Positions 12,131 through 22,789 of a stretch of 64,000 nt of DNA are shown here, piece after piece. This stretch comes from Rhododendron vialii (taxonomy: Eukaryota > Streptophyta > Magnoliopsida > Ericales > Ericaceae). Below the pieces are notes generated by a model. It worked only from the letters and a program-made list of their open reading frames with translations. It was not told where the DNA came from and ran no database searches. Location of the stretch: positions 10,781,501 to 10,845,500 of the forward strand of contig NC_080559.1 of NCBI RefSeq assembly GCF_030253575.1, read 5' to 3'. Positions within the stretch are counted from its first letter, which is position 1. Each line of letters starts with the position of its first letter. Both the position numbers and the translations under genes were made by a program.

Positions 12131-12685
12131 ATACTACATCAGCAGACCTCATTTCCAAAATTAGTTGCAAGAGTCTTCTAGGTTCTACTTCTTTCATCTA
12201 TCTATACAGTAGTATTACAGTGTCTATGAAAATTGTGAGGGTGAGGTTTTGGTGGCTTTAGCTTCTTTGGGACTTTGGTTCTCATGGATGTTATGTTTGT
12301 AAAACTCAGGTATGAAGAGTAGAGGGTAGTTGGTTGATGTTGATGCTCCTATTAATAAGAGAACATATAGCAAAATAATATAAGATTATATGGCTGCACA
12401 CCATGACCAGTGATTGGGGAATAGTTATTAGGTACTCTTGGAGAACCAGAACCATGTGACATCGCTTACGTGACACTCTAGGTCAACGAATAATCACCAC
12501 ACGCATTATGTGGGCCACCTCTAATCTCTCAACAACCCAACAAAAGGGTATAGTAACTATAGTTGATGCTCCATCCGTAAAATTTGTTGTCGTGTGATAT
12601 ATTAAAAGTACCACTTAAAAAATATACCGTCTCCTATCTCCTCACTTTGCCTGCACTGGCAGCCGGTGATAATACACACACACAC

Positions 12686-12726
<41 letters not shown>

Positions 12727-13401
12727 GCTAGAGGGTTTCCAACAGTTGCGATCATGCAAGCAAATGTGGTCAGTTAGCAATACATCAACACTTGCACTAG
12801 GTAGGAAGTTATGGGTTTAGTTTGCTAGCTGATTTAATTGCTGTGCAAAAAACCACCCCTTAACTCTAGCACTAGAATGACCGAAACAGAAAGTCTATGC
12901 ACACAACTTTAGAACACAATTTTAGACACAACTGTGTCTGAAACCGTTCAATGCATGTGGATCCTTGTGCATCGTACAATCCTAGACACAATTATGTTCG
13001 GAGTCGTGTTTTAAAGTTTTGTGCTTAGCATTACTCAGACAGAAATGGGTTGTGGACCCTCTAATGGACAGAATCTAAGCCCATAAATGCAAGCCAGGCG
13101 TACAATAAATGGAACTAAAAAGAAACATGCCTCTATATCCAACAAACATTGCCATGAATCTAAACAGGTACTCCGTACATAAAATCCGACAGCTAATACA
13201 TAGACAAAAGTCCAAGATAATAACGACACAAACAAATGCAACACATTAGGCAAATTGTCAATTTGTAATTGAGTTTACACAGAACAAAGGTGAGATAAAA
13301 GAAAGGTGCCCTCTTACAATTCGAGGGTAGACCATATACAAAAACAAGAGTATAAATGTGAGTATATTGACATACTCATACACTTCTCAAAATGCACGGG
13401 G
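12131..13401. other. Convergent intergenic region GDSL/VPS37
   Basis: This holds the GDSL 3' UTR, probably to about 12370 where AATAATATAAG occurs, and the VPS37 3' UTR on the other strand. A compound (CA)n(CT)n microsatellite lies at 12672-12723. The part 12880-13010 repeats ACACAATT-type words. No gene is seen. Confidence 0.5.
12672..12723 (+). repeat. Compound (CA)n(CT)n microsatellite
   Basis: A short ACACAC run passes into a CT tract of about 36 bp, in the GDSL/VPS37 intergenic space. Confidence 0.95.
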
Positions 13402-16400
13402 TCATCCAGTCAAAGAAGTCTTGGCTGCGAGATGGGTGAGAGCACGCCTGTGGTAAGTGGTACGAAGCTTCTTGTATTTTTGCAAGAAAACTCCTACTTC
13501 AATCTCCCCATCTAGAAGCTGCCTGTGCAAGGCCTCAGATTCCTCCTCCGTTGTGTTCATTGCCTCTGAAAGCACCAAACACGTCTTTTAGATTACCCAC
13601 ACAACCAAAATTTCTCAACCGTCTCTCAATGACGAGTGTACATCCATTGAATAAAATGGTACAGATTTCACCAATGGGTGTCTAGGAAGGATAAAATGGG
13701 TACAGAACTAAACCTCAGGCATTAAATGGACAGGGTCGTTCTCAGACCAGAACTCGGGTAAATTGGGTACATATTTGACTTTTGTCAATACATGCACAAA
13801 ATAGCTGTTCTCAAACTTGAACCCACAACCTAGAGGTTAGCAGGCTGAGTTTCTGAACAGTGAACCAAGTGGTGACCTGAAAAGTCTCCAAATAATAGTT
13901 ACCGGAATTTTACCTTGAAGCCTACGGACAAGGGATGCCGGGGAGTAGAATTTAAGGATCTCTTCTTTTTGCCTCTCAAGCTCGTGTAGCTTTTCTTGAG
14001 CAGCAGCCAATTCAGTTGTCCTAATAATTCTGCACTGCAGAATAAAAAACAGAGGATGATAAATATTTACAATCAGTGTTCCGATGTTCATGTCAAGAGT
14101 AAAAAACTAACAAAGCTAGATAAGTTCACCTGATTCCGCAGTTCCATTATGCGTGGTTCTTTCTCCAAATTTTCCCCTACATAAAGAGATTATTCAGTAT
14201 ATCTCCTAATATGGTCCAACATCGTATTAGATATAACTCTTTATGTCTCTATGTGCATCTGTATGTTTGCCAGAGAAATAAGGTAACTAGGAGAATAGTA
14301 GGACTCACTCGCAAGCTGCAATGTTTCCTTCCGAAGTTCGTCTCTCAGCTGATTTTTGTGACAAGAAAAATATGAAGGTGAGACTAATAGGAGATAAGAG
14401 CGGGTGAACAAATAAGATGACAACTAAACTTGCACACAAATTCCAAAGCAAATACGAATTCGGAAAAATAGCAGAGTGAACTAGAGCCAGCATTTTGTTC
14501 TTGCTGCTGAAAAAAAACAAGCAAGGTGCAAGACATCGTAGAAGTATAAAAACCAAACTCAACTTACATTGTTTTGAATTTTAACCTGGTCAACTGAAAG
14601 AAAGAACTGGTGGTACGCATCTTTGTCTGACAAAAGCTTCCGCAACTCATCAATGCTTAATCAATGAAACAAGAAAGGAAGGAAATCGTCAGACACCACA
14701 AAAACAAAAGCAACAAGTCCAAGACCTTGTTGCCATTCTTATACCCCACAGCACAGCCTATTGGGAACCTCTCCCCCAAAAAAAAAATTTTAATAAATAA
14801 AGAAAGAAAGAGAAATGAAGAAAGGGGGTAGCTTGGGACATGAGAGGGAAAGGAACTATGCCACGTCTATTTTAGTTCTTACCAGGGTTTTAAAAAACAG
14901 TCGTTGCATAACGTAACGGCTGTTATGTAATGTAACGGTTTTTCAAAGGTTCGATACTGTTACAGGTGAAAATAACGGCGTTACGAAAATTCACGTGCGT
15001 ATTGGCCGTTACGACCATTACGTATTGCGTAACAGCCATTACACCCTGTTTCGCGACCGTTACACCTGCAGAACACTGAGAACAACTTTTCTTCTATTTT
15101 GTTGGTTCGTTTCTCATACCTCCATGTGATCCTACAATGTATTCTTTGTAACTTTGTGAGATTCTTCTGCCCACACAAAGCAGTATTTTGAGAACCAATT
15201 TCTCATTATTTCAAACTGGGTCAGAGAGAATGAGAGGAAAAAAAAAAAAACCCTTCAATTTTGTTCTTAAATTGCAACATTTGATAAAATCTTACTTAAA
15301 ACTACTTCGAAAAGTCAAAAGATTATTCAAATATTCAATGTAGTCATAAATAAGGTTAGGGCATGTGTATCAATGATTTTTTCAACATTTGCTAGTGCTT
15401 GGAAAAAATTCACGAGTGCGGTGTCCTATTCCCGTTACACATTGACCGATACTTCCAATACCCGTTACTCGCGACCGCAACCGTTACACCAACTCCAACG
15501 GATACCACGGTTAAAACCATGGTGCTTACCAATGTACGAAAATATATCTACCTATTTGTATGTCCTAAGAGCATCCACAATGGACTAATCAAAACTGGAT
15601 AATTAAAAGTTTTCACATCACCTTTTGATTATCTATTTAAGGGTTGCTAAAGTTAACAATGTAGATATCCACATTGACATAATCAACATTGAATAATCAA
15701 AACTTGCCACATCACCTTTTCAACCTATAAAAAATTGTCACCATATAAAAAAAAAAATTTTAAATAGTTTTCAAACTAATAAAAACAAGTTATTAGAAAT
15801 AGGAAATAATTTTTTGAAAACTTTTATTTTGAAAAAACACTTTTCCGAAAAAGTTTAAAAAAAAACAGATTTTGAAAAAAAGACTTTTTTTTAAATAACA
15901 GTTTTTGAAAAAAAAAAAGTTCTAAAAAAAAGTTTTTTAACTGTTTTTGCAGGAAAAAAAAAAAAAAAACTTCTTTCAAAAATGTTTTTCTTAGAAACAT
16001 TGTTGAGAGAGAAAGACAGAGAAGGTTTTGGTTATTGGCAAAAGGTTGCTAGTTTTGATTATCCAAGGGCCAAAATTTGATGAGTTGCTAAGAGGTTGTT
16101 AAATTTGGTTATGCCACTGTGAGCACTTTTTTGAGGGAACATTGCTAACTTTAACAACCTTATGGTTTTGCTTATTCCACTGTGGATGCTCTAAGAATGA
16201 CAATTCACTACTCAATCTTGATCATTTCTATTACTCCCAATAAATACAACATACGTATCCCACTGGCATGCTAATCTAATGCTCACTTCCCTAAAAACTG
16301 GAGTACCTGAACAACCATCACGCGCTTACAACAATCACGTGTCTATCATTAATGTCATAAGCATGCCATATTCTCACATACAGGGGAACTTTGAAAGGAG

Positions 16401-18423
16401 TCCAAAGTCCGAACTATAGATAAGTGTTCTGTCCAATAATGTCTCCGACATTTTCCTTTCTAAAGATGAGAATAGCACAATCATTTAATGTTATCATCAG
16501 GGGACCTATGCAAATTCAATCTAAATAAAACAAAATTCAAAGACACGCCAGACAATTTTTGAAATTTCAGTGTTTAACTGTTAAGCACGCCATTTCTTTG
16601 CCAGAGTGTGTATCACCCAAAAGTCATGGCATAAACCGTCCAGAACAAGATGAACTAGAATCCACAAATATCCTAAGCTACATGATGTTCATTTTCCAGC
16701 AACCCGAACTAAATAAAATTGCATGCATCAAGTCATGGTCGAAGACAAGGATCAAAAAAACGAAGTCATGGTCCGAGATTGTCCTCAATGGAACTTTTCT
16801 TCCTGGTGGAAGGATAACAAAGGACATGTTTTTTTTTTTTCATTGGGCATCATGTATTTAGCATGCATGGCATCCAGCTTCAACATGTCCACGGCATGGT
16901 CCTCCAAAAAATCATTTACAACTCTAACTAGCACGTCTAGAAAAGATGATACGTTAGAATCTTGCCAACCACTGGAAAGGGGAAAAAAGTTAGAGGTAAC
17001 GAATCGGGACATAAAACCATCAATTTTGTGAGTTCTCTCCCTGGAAACACCAGATAACAATAGGCAACAAATCATGAACGAATAACACTAACACTAAGCA
17101 ATGTTATTATTTTTTAGTATGGTTCTAAACATGAGCCTTACCTCTTATCCTTCAACAGAACAATAATGCCAGCAGCCTCTGCAGGCGAAACATGAGATGG
17201 TGACTGGGGCCTATCTGCAGGCCTCTGCAGACTGAAGCTACTAGAAGAGGTGCTACTAGGTGTAGCAGGGCGGGAAGATGTTGGAGAGCTAATTACAGAT
17301 GGGGGATACCATGAATTTGTAGGAATCCCCTGTGAATGTGGCTGAGCTTCCTGCTCTTGAGAACCCCTATTAATATAGATACAGTTAACCGTAAATCATA
17401 CTATGTTTATAACAGCAAATCAAAACTGAATTACTGATTAGTCTGCTTGCAATTCATAGATGAAGTGCAAACAAGAAGAATCGATAGAAAACCAAGATTA
17501 TGCTTAAGAACTTCAACTGTTATCACGTGTAAAACTTGTACAACTACCAAAAGTAGAATGCAAATTGCTCCAATCCAAAGCAACAGAAGGCAGTATATGA
17601 AAGTGCATAGAGAGGCCAACAATCTACAGAAATTCAAAAGCTGATACAACCCAAATTTCATCTAGGAAAAATAATGAAGCATGTATAGATTGACTCTAGC
17701 AAAAGCTAAAACCTGAAACACTGATCTTAAAAGAAGGAAAAAAAAAAAATCACCATGTATTTATCCAACTGTGGCCATATCCATTTGGGCCATTCTCTAT
17801 CGGCATTTATCCAACTCAATGTTCTAAAAAGTGCTACAGCCTAGTCAGGTGGAAGAGGGGCGCCAACTAGTTGGCTGCCTAGCAACTAGGAGGACTAGGC
17901 TTTGCCTAATCTAGGTGTTGGACCACCGCCTAGCGCCTAGGCGGCCAACTTTTAGAACACCGATCCAACTCCATTCTCACGCAACAACCAGAGCACAAAA
18001 GTTCCCACCCAACCCAAACAAAGACACGATCGCACACAAAATGCCCGAATTACAACGCTTATCAGCAGCTAAACCAAACCTATCTCACTACAAAAAAAAA
18101 AAACCCTAAATGGAAGTACATATGAAATTCGAGAACATCATGAGCAGAGTTTCAATACATACATAAAAGTAAACCCCTCTTTTTTTAGGTTTCTCAATGG
18201 TCGAATTCAACTCTACGTCTAACATACGAAGGAAAACCCTAACACAGGCGAGGTTCGCAACCAATTAAAAGGAAAAATTACCAGAACAATTTGGACATGA
18301 CGTCTATAGTTGATTACATTACCGTAAAACGTCTATTTAGGTTTCTGAATGGTCGAATTCAACTAAACGAATAGGATTGGATCCAATTAAAAGTAGCAAG
18401 ACTTACCAGAACGACTTGAACAT
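13402..18423 (-). CDS. VPS37: Vacuolar protein sorting-associated protein 37 (ESCRT-I)
   Basis: This is a seven-exon gene for a predicted 233-residue ESCRT-I subunit, which sorts ubiquitinated membrane cargo into multivesicular bodies. Exons in gene order are 18423-18407, 17366-17142, 14655-14568, 14348-14309, 14176-14130, 14034-13914 and 13565-13402 (702 nt, all phases agree). The start is MFKSFWGSQEQE, matching the MF-x-FWGS start of plant VPS37. A Ser/Pro-rich linker follows, then HVSPAEAAGIIVLLKDK and the Mod(r)/VPS37 coiled coil: DELRKLLSDKDAYHQF, LRDELRKETLQLA, ENLEKEPRIMELRNQ, AAAQEKLHELERQKEEIL, FYSPASLVRRLQ, VFLQKYKKLRTTYHRRAL. The usual VTIQNN reads VKIQNN. A second copy of exon 1 lies at 18298-18282. 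Intron 2 (2.5 kb) holds a Harbinger MITE and a GTTTTAAA-type element. A (CT)n tract sits upstream of the start at 18503-18536. Confidence 0.95.
14884..15100. mobile_element. Possible short element in VPS37 intron 2
   Basis: The segment starts CAGGGTTTTAAAAAACAG, a hAT-like CAGGG end, and is built of repeated GTTACG/CGTAAC words in both orientations. The second boundary is not clear and no target duplication was seen. Confidence 0.3.
15569..16191. mobile_element. PIF/Harbinger (Tourist-like) MITE with TAA target duplication
   Basis: A 623-bp element in VPS37 intron 2. The left end GAGCATCCACAATGGACTAA pairs with the right end, which reads TTATTCCACTGTGGATGCTC. It is flanked by TAA at 15566-15568 and 16192-16194, the target type of PIF/Harbinger elements. 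The interior is A/T-homopolymer rich and non-coding. Internal ATCAAAACTTGCCACATCACC-type words occur twice near the left end. Confidence 0.85.
17818..17962. mobile_element. Small TIR element in VPS37 intron 1
   Basis: Ends GTTCTAAAAAGT and ACTTTTAGAAC are inverted copies, enclosing CTAG-rich sequence (CGCCTAGCGCCTAGGCGGCC). It is about 145 bp with no clear target duplication. The superfamily is not assigned. Confidence 0.5.
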
Positions 18424-18440
18424 GACGTCGATAGTTAATT
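18183..18440 (-). repeat. Tandem duplication containing VPS37 exon 1
   Basis: Two diverged copies lie head to tail, about 18183-18325 and about 18324-18440. Each contains AGGTTTCT-AATGGTCGAATTCAAC and CCAATTAAAA, then a donor, 17 coding bases and GACGTC-TATAGTT on the minus strand. The proximal copy (18298-18282) encodes ATG plus SKLFW. The distal copy (18423-18407) encodes ATG plus FKSFW. Both end in TG followed by a GT donor in the same phase, so either could splice to exon 2. The distal copy has the family-typical MF. Confidence 0.85.
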
Positions 18441-18499
18441 GATTCAACCGATTTGGAAAAAATCAGGAAGTAATCAGAGATCAAAACCAAGAACATGGA

Positions 18500-18502
<3 letters not shown>

Positions 18503-18536
<34 letters not shown>
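18503..18536. repeat. (CT)n upstream of VPS37 exon 1
   Basis: A CT tract of about 34 bp, 80 bases upstream of the distal VPS37 start codon, probably in its 5' UTR or core promoter. It reads GA on the gene strand. Confidence 0.9.
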
Positions 18537-18537
<1 letters not shown>

Positions 18538-18835
18538 GAATATATAATTTGGTCGGTCTGCAAAAATGCTACTTGCACTATTGGACTTGTGCGTAATTCT
18601 GAACGTCTAGATGTATTTGGACGGTCTAGATTTTAAAAAAACTCTTCAAAAGAAAAGCCTCACTTTTATGGGAAAGAGTTTGAATGAATCCTGACCATTT
18701 ATTGAGATAATGGACAGCTAAAGATTGGTTATGTACTGTGTTTTACACGACCTTAGTGTGTACAGCACTTTTGGTCTGTCTGTGCCCCAAGGAAAACAAC
18801 GAGCCTGTTGCAGTAAATTGATGGAAAATTTTCAA

Positions 18836-19204
18836 AGAACCAGTACAGCAAATTTGTGCATAGATTTTTATATGGGGTCCATTATGGCTCATATACAAGT
18901 GATCCGAGCTGTTCATTATGTTTAAAACATTTTTTCAAGAGACTCCGTGAAAAATCAGCTTAATCCAATAGCTATAAGTGCTTGATTTAATCATCTAACT
19001 CTTCATTCAAGTTTTTAGAGAATGAAAAGTTAGACGATTAGATCAAGTACTTATAGCTATCGGATTGAGCTGATTTTTAGTGAGGGCACTTGAAAAAATA
19101 TTTTAAACATAATGAACGGCTCGGATCATTCGTGTAAGACCCTTAGTAGACCCCACGTAGAAATCTGTACACAATCTGTGCACAAATTTGTTGTGCCAAT
19201 AGAC
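18836..19204. mobile_element. Foldback MITE (MULE-like), copy A
   Basis: Almost the whole element forms one long hairpin. The left arm (from about 18836: CAGCAAATTTGTGCATAGAT, then TGGGGTCC, GATCCGAGCTGTTCATTATG, AAAATCAGCTTAATCC) mirrors the right arm (GGATTGAGCTGATTTTT, CATAATGAACGGCTCGGATC, ATCTGTGCACAAATTTGTTG). The central loop is near 19015. The exact ends and target duplication are not clear. It is a sister of the copy at 19261. Confidence 0.75.
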
Positions 19205-19255
19205 TTTCTGCAATACCCAAAACTTTACACTTAATGTCTAATAGATACCTATACT

Positions 19256-20649
19256 TAGAGGAGTAATGCTACACGCACAGCAACTGTGCACAGTTTTTTT
19301 GTGGGGCTCACTACGGGTCCCACACAAATAATCCGAGCCGTTCATTAAATGTAAAATATTTTTTCAAGGGCCCTCGCAAAAAATCAGCTCAATCTGATAC
19401 TCATAGATGCCTGATTCAATCATTTAACTTTTCATTCGAATCTCAGGATAATGAAAAGTTAAATGATTGAATCAAACACTTATAGATATCGGATTGAGTT
19501 GATTTTTGGTGGGGGGCCTTGAAAACATGTTTTACATTTAATGAACGGCTCGGATTATTTGTGTGGGGCCCGTAATGGGCCCCACAAAAAATCTGTGCAC
19601 AGTTGCTGTGCTTGTAGCATTAATGTACTTAGAGATGGCATACAGACGGGCTTGAGAGGGTTAAAAACGGGTCGTGGGTCAAATATGGGCAGGTTGAATA
19701 TGGGTCAAAAAATAAAACGGGTTGAAATGGATCAGGTCGAATATGTGTCAAGTCGAACCCAAACACACCCGCCCTGACCTGTTTTCCCTTTTTTTTTGGG
19801 TTTTTGTTTCCCTTCCCCTCTCTTCTCAAAATTTTAATGATTAAAACTCAATTTTTCTTTTGTTTTGAATAAAAATGAAGCAATTAGAGGCAAAAAAAAC
19901 TTTTAAAAAAATCATATTTTTACTTCTTTTTTTTATTTCCAAATAGTAACGCAATTTTGACGAGGAGTTAAAGGCCGCATCAAAGAATTGTCTGAAAGGC
20001 GATGATTGCACTGATTGTACAATAATGTCCTTTTTTTATACCTATTAGTTCGTCTCGATGGGAGAATCGAAAAAGTAAATTTTTTTTATTTTTACCTTAA
20101 TATTTTTTGTAATATTCAAGATAAATCCCAACAATCGGCTTTTGGGGCTTTATCTTGGATGTTTCCAAAAAATACTCTGTTTTGCAAACCACAATCAAGG
20201 ACCGATGATACCTTCACTACTTGTTGATTTTACCCACGTGTCAAAATCATGTTTCACGATTATATAGAGTTCGCTGGTATTTATTAAAAAGAACAATGTA
20301 AAAAAACTTTTACCTTACAGATTAAAATAAAAAAATAATTTACCGTAAAAGAAAACCGTAGAAGGAATCAGAAGAAAGAAGTTTGATATCCAAATAAACT
20401 AGCTTTCTCATGTTCCAAACAACGCGCAGCTGACACGCAACAATCGTTCGTAAATCAAACAAGCGATAGAAAAAAAGCTGGGTCCTTTTTATTCTAGCTC
20501 ATATTAAACCCATTTTCAACCCATCTAAATCCATATAAATATGGGTTCAATCCATATCAACCTATTATACAATATGGGCGGATTGGGTTGGGTTATAAGT
20601 GGACGGATTTGGACGGGTTCACAAATATGAGTTAGAATTGCCACATCTA
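19256..20649. mobile_element. hAT-type element nested in the long-TIR element
   Basis: Ends TAGAGATGGCA (19256-19260 joined to 19635 onward across a younger insertion) and TGCCACATCTA (to 20649) are inverted. The sequence just inside has GGGTTGGGT/AACCC-type words typical of this hAT MITE group. The flanking CCTATACT at 19248-19255 and 20650-20657 is a perfect 8-bp target duplication. No transposase domain is visible. Confidence 0.75.
19261..19625. mobile_element. Foldback MITE (MULE-like), copy B, with 9-bp target duplication
   Basis: A 365-bp hairpin element. Left end TAATGCTACACGCACAGCAA and CTGTGCACAG pair with right end CTGTGCACAG-TTGCTGTGC-TTGTAGCATTA. TGGGGCTCACTACGGGTCCC pairs with GGGCCCGTAATGGGCCCCA. 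It is flanked by TACTTAGAG at 19252-19260 and 19626-19634, a 9-bp duplication as made by Mutator-like elements. It inserted across the left border of the hAT element, so it is the youngest of the nest. Confidence 0.85.
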
Positions 20650-20966
20650 CCTATACTTTAGTAAACTTCAATTTTACTACTAAACTATTCTTCCATAATT
20701 CAATTAGCCTCCTACTGTCTAATTCTATCAAATTCCGTTTGTAATTTGCTAACGTGGACGTAAGCGGTTGGCAGAAAACGTTAGAGATAACCCCAAACTT
20801 CGATCTCAATATCTAATAGATATCCAAACTTTAATAAAATTCAATTAGGCAACGAAACTATGAAGTCATTATTCAATTAACCCCCTACTATTTAAATCCG
20901 TCAAATTACACTAATAGAAATGATTGACTTGAGTTATTTTTCTCGTTATATGCTTGTTTGGAACAT

Positions 20967-20968
<2 letters not shown>

Positions 20969-21017
<49 letters not shown>
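20969..21017 (+). repeat. (TC)n microsatellite
   Basis: A 49-bp TC tract in the central part of the long-TIR element. Confidence 0.95.
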
Positions 21018-21020
<3 letters not shown>

Positions 21021-21848
21021 GCTATGTGTTAGTTGTTAATACGGAGAAGAATGGGATTGAGGGTAGAACTTGGTGGTTTGGATGGGTTATAAAAGTGTTC
21101 AGGTGTAGAAGAGGATTTGAGGCTCATTATGGAGGTATAAATCAGAATTTAAAGGAGTGAATGATTCTATGTTTTCATGAAAGTGCAAGGAAATGAAAAT
21201 TGGAGAAAAGAGAGTTAGAGTTTGGGAAATTTTCCTCTAAAAAAAAGGGTGAGTCATCCATATTTTCTCCCAATTTAAGCCATCTCATAGTCTTACTTGC
21301 TGGGTAAGGGCTATATTTGTCCAACTCAGCAATTTCCAATAGTAATTAGACGGATGTAGACATTAGGGGGTTAATTGAAAAATGACTTCGTTTAGGTGTC
21401 TAATTGAATTTTATTTAAGTTTGCGTGTCTATTAGACATTGAAGTCAAAGTTTGGGGGGCATTTTGAAAGATTTTAGTGCCAAATTAGTTCTCTAACGAT
21501 ATCCTCCCATCGTTTACGTCCATGTCAACATTTTGTTTACAATTTGACAAAATTTGATGGTAAAGGGCTAATTCATTAACGGAAAAATAGTTTAGCATAA
21601 ACTTGAAGTTTATTAAAGTATAAGTGTCTATTAGACAATAAGTGTAAAGTTTTGTGGGTATTTTGAAATTTTTCCTAAATTGATAGGTTACGTACTTTAA
21701 AACAATTTTTTAGAATAATTCAAGTATTAGTAACAAATTTAAAATATTAATCGAATTACCTTTTTTTAAAATTAAAAAATAATAATTACAATTTCAAAAG
21801 GAATTCCACCTTTAGTAATTTGTAATCATAAATGTAGGAGAATATAGG

Positions 21849-21975
21849 GAAAATGACGGCCCAGGACGTGTTTTGATAATTAATACTCGTCAAGAACAAG
21901 TTAAGAACATTTGTTAATGCTGAAAATGTCCTTAGCGGGTATTAAATATCAAAATACGTCATTTGCCGTCGTTTT
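21849..21975. mobile_element. Small palindromic MITE, copy 1
   Basis: A 127-bp hairpin. Left arm GGGAAAATGACGGCCCAGGA then CGTGTTTTGATAATTAATAC. Right arm GTATTAAATATCAAAATACG then TCATTTGCCGTCGTTTTCC. The second copy of the family is 250 bases downstream. Confidence 0.8.
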
Positions 21976-22226
21976 CCTGAAAATTATATGATACTTATCA
22001 CTCCACTTGTGCTTTTTTCAAATTTTGTCTCTTTTGAAAATAGCTATAAAGTTGGTTTTCCTAATCTGGTGCACATGTTTTTTAGGGGAAAAAAATTCAT
22101 TAACAAGACATATGCACACAGGGCGTACTATTATTGGTCAAACGCCCCAGGTGCTAAAGAAACATCCAAGGCATATAGTTTCCTCAAAAGACAATGAGAA
22201 GACGTTCGAAATAAGGTACCTTAAAG

Positions 22227-22358
22227 GAAAAATGAGACGGCTCAGAACGTGTTTTGATAATTAATATTCGTTAAAAACATGTTGAAAATATTTGTTAATA
22301 CTTAAAATGTTCTTGACGGGTATTAATTATCAAAATACGCCATGGACCGTCATTTTCC
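22227..22358. mobile_element. Small palindromic MITE, copy 2
   Basis: A hairpin of about 130 bp with left arm GGAAAAATGAGACGGCTCAG / AACGTGTTTTGATAATTAAT and right arm ATTAATTATCAAAATACGCC / ATGGACCGTCATTTTCCC. It shares arms and spacer with copy 1 at 21849. Confidence 0.8.
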
Positions 22359-22789
22359 CTATCTTGAATGGGAAATGGAGTGAAATTGGAAAAGGAGTGT
22401 CATGTCTGATTTATTGAAAACGTTTGGCCCAAAATACTTCTTTAATTACAAATTTGTCTCACAAGCGATATTTCAATTAGCAACCACATGTATTTGTTAG
22501 ACGATTAGTTTGGTTTTGTCCAAGTTCTATGTAATGATTTCCGTTTTGTAAGTACTGCTGGGCGTTTATCAATACAATCCTCTCACTTTTGAAAAAAAAA
22601 AACCCCACATCTTTAAGTTCCGTTTGTTTTGATGTAAACATTACTCATGAAAATTTTTTAGGTTAAATATTTTACATGTGTAAATTCATGGGTAAAATAA
22701 TAACGTTTTCATTCTCCGGTTCGTTTCTACTTTGGTGATTACATGTGGTTAATTATTACATAGAACTTCATAAATTTGCCAAATTCTTG

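Larger units (their letters stand above)
19205..21675. mobile_element. Large long-TIR element, host of nested insertions
   Basis: The left arm begins near 19208 (AATACCCAAAACTTTACACT, then TAATGTCTAATAGATACC). After an insertion it resumes at 20650 (TTTAGTAAACTTCAATTTTA, then AATTCAATTAGCCTCC, TAACGTGGACGTAAGC, AATTAACCCCCTA). The right arm (about 21340-21670) mirrors this: TAGGGGGTTAATTG, GTTTACGTCCATGTCA, GTCTATTAGACAATAAGTGT, AAAGTTTTGTGGGTATTTTG. Arms are about 500 bases. The middle carries a (TC)n tract at 20969-21017 and no transposase frame. A solo end of the same family is at 28685-28760. The superfamily is not assigned. Confidence 0.7.
18424..22789. other. Transposon-filled region between SCPL51 3' end and VPS37 promoter
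   Basis: About 4.4 kb without host genes. From 18500 to 18830 the sequence is VPS37 upstream DNA with no clear motif. A foldback element occupies about 18836-19204, nested elements 19205-21675, and a pair of small palindromic MITEs 21849-22358. The remainder, to 22789, is AT-rich and includes the SCPL51 3' UTR. Confidence 0.6.

Noticed and set aside
13800-13850. tRNA-like word (CTTGAACCCACAACCT) in VPS37 intron 6
   Set aside because: A single B-box-like word without A-box, tail or target duplication is not enough for a SINE or tRNA call.
22007-22264. Plus-strand frames near 22000-22260
   Set aside because: They overlap the hairpin MITE and AT-rich spacer, with no motif.
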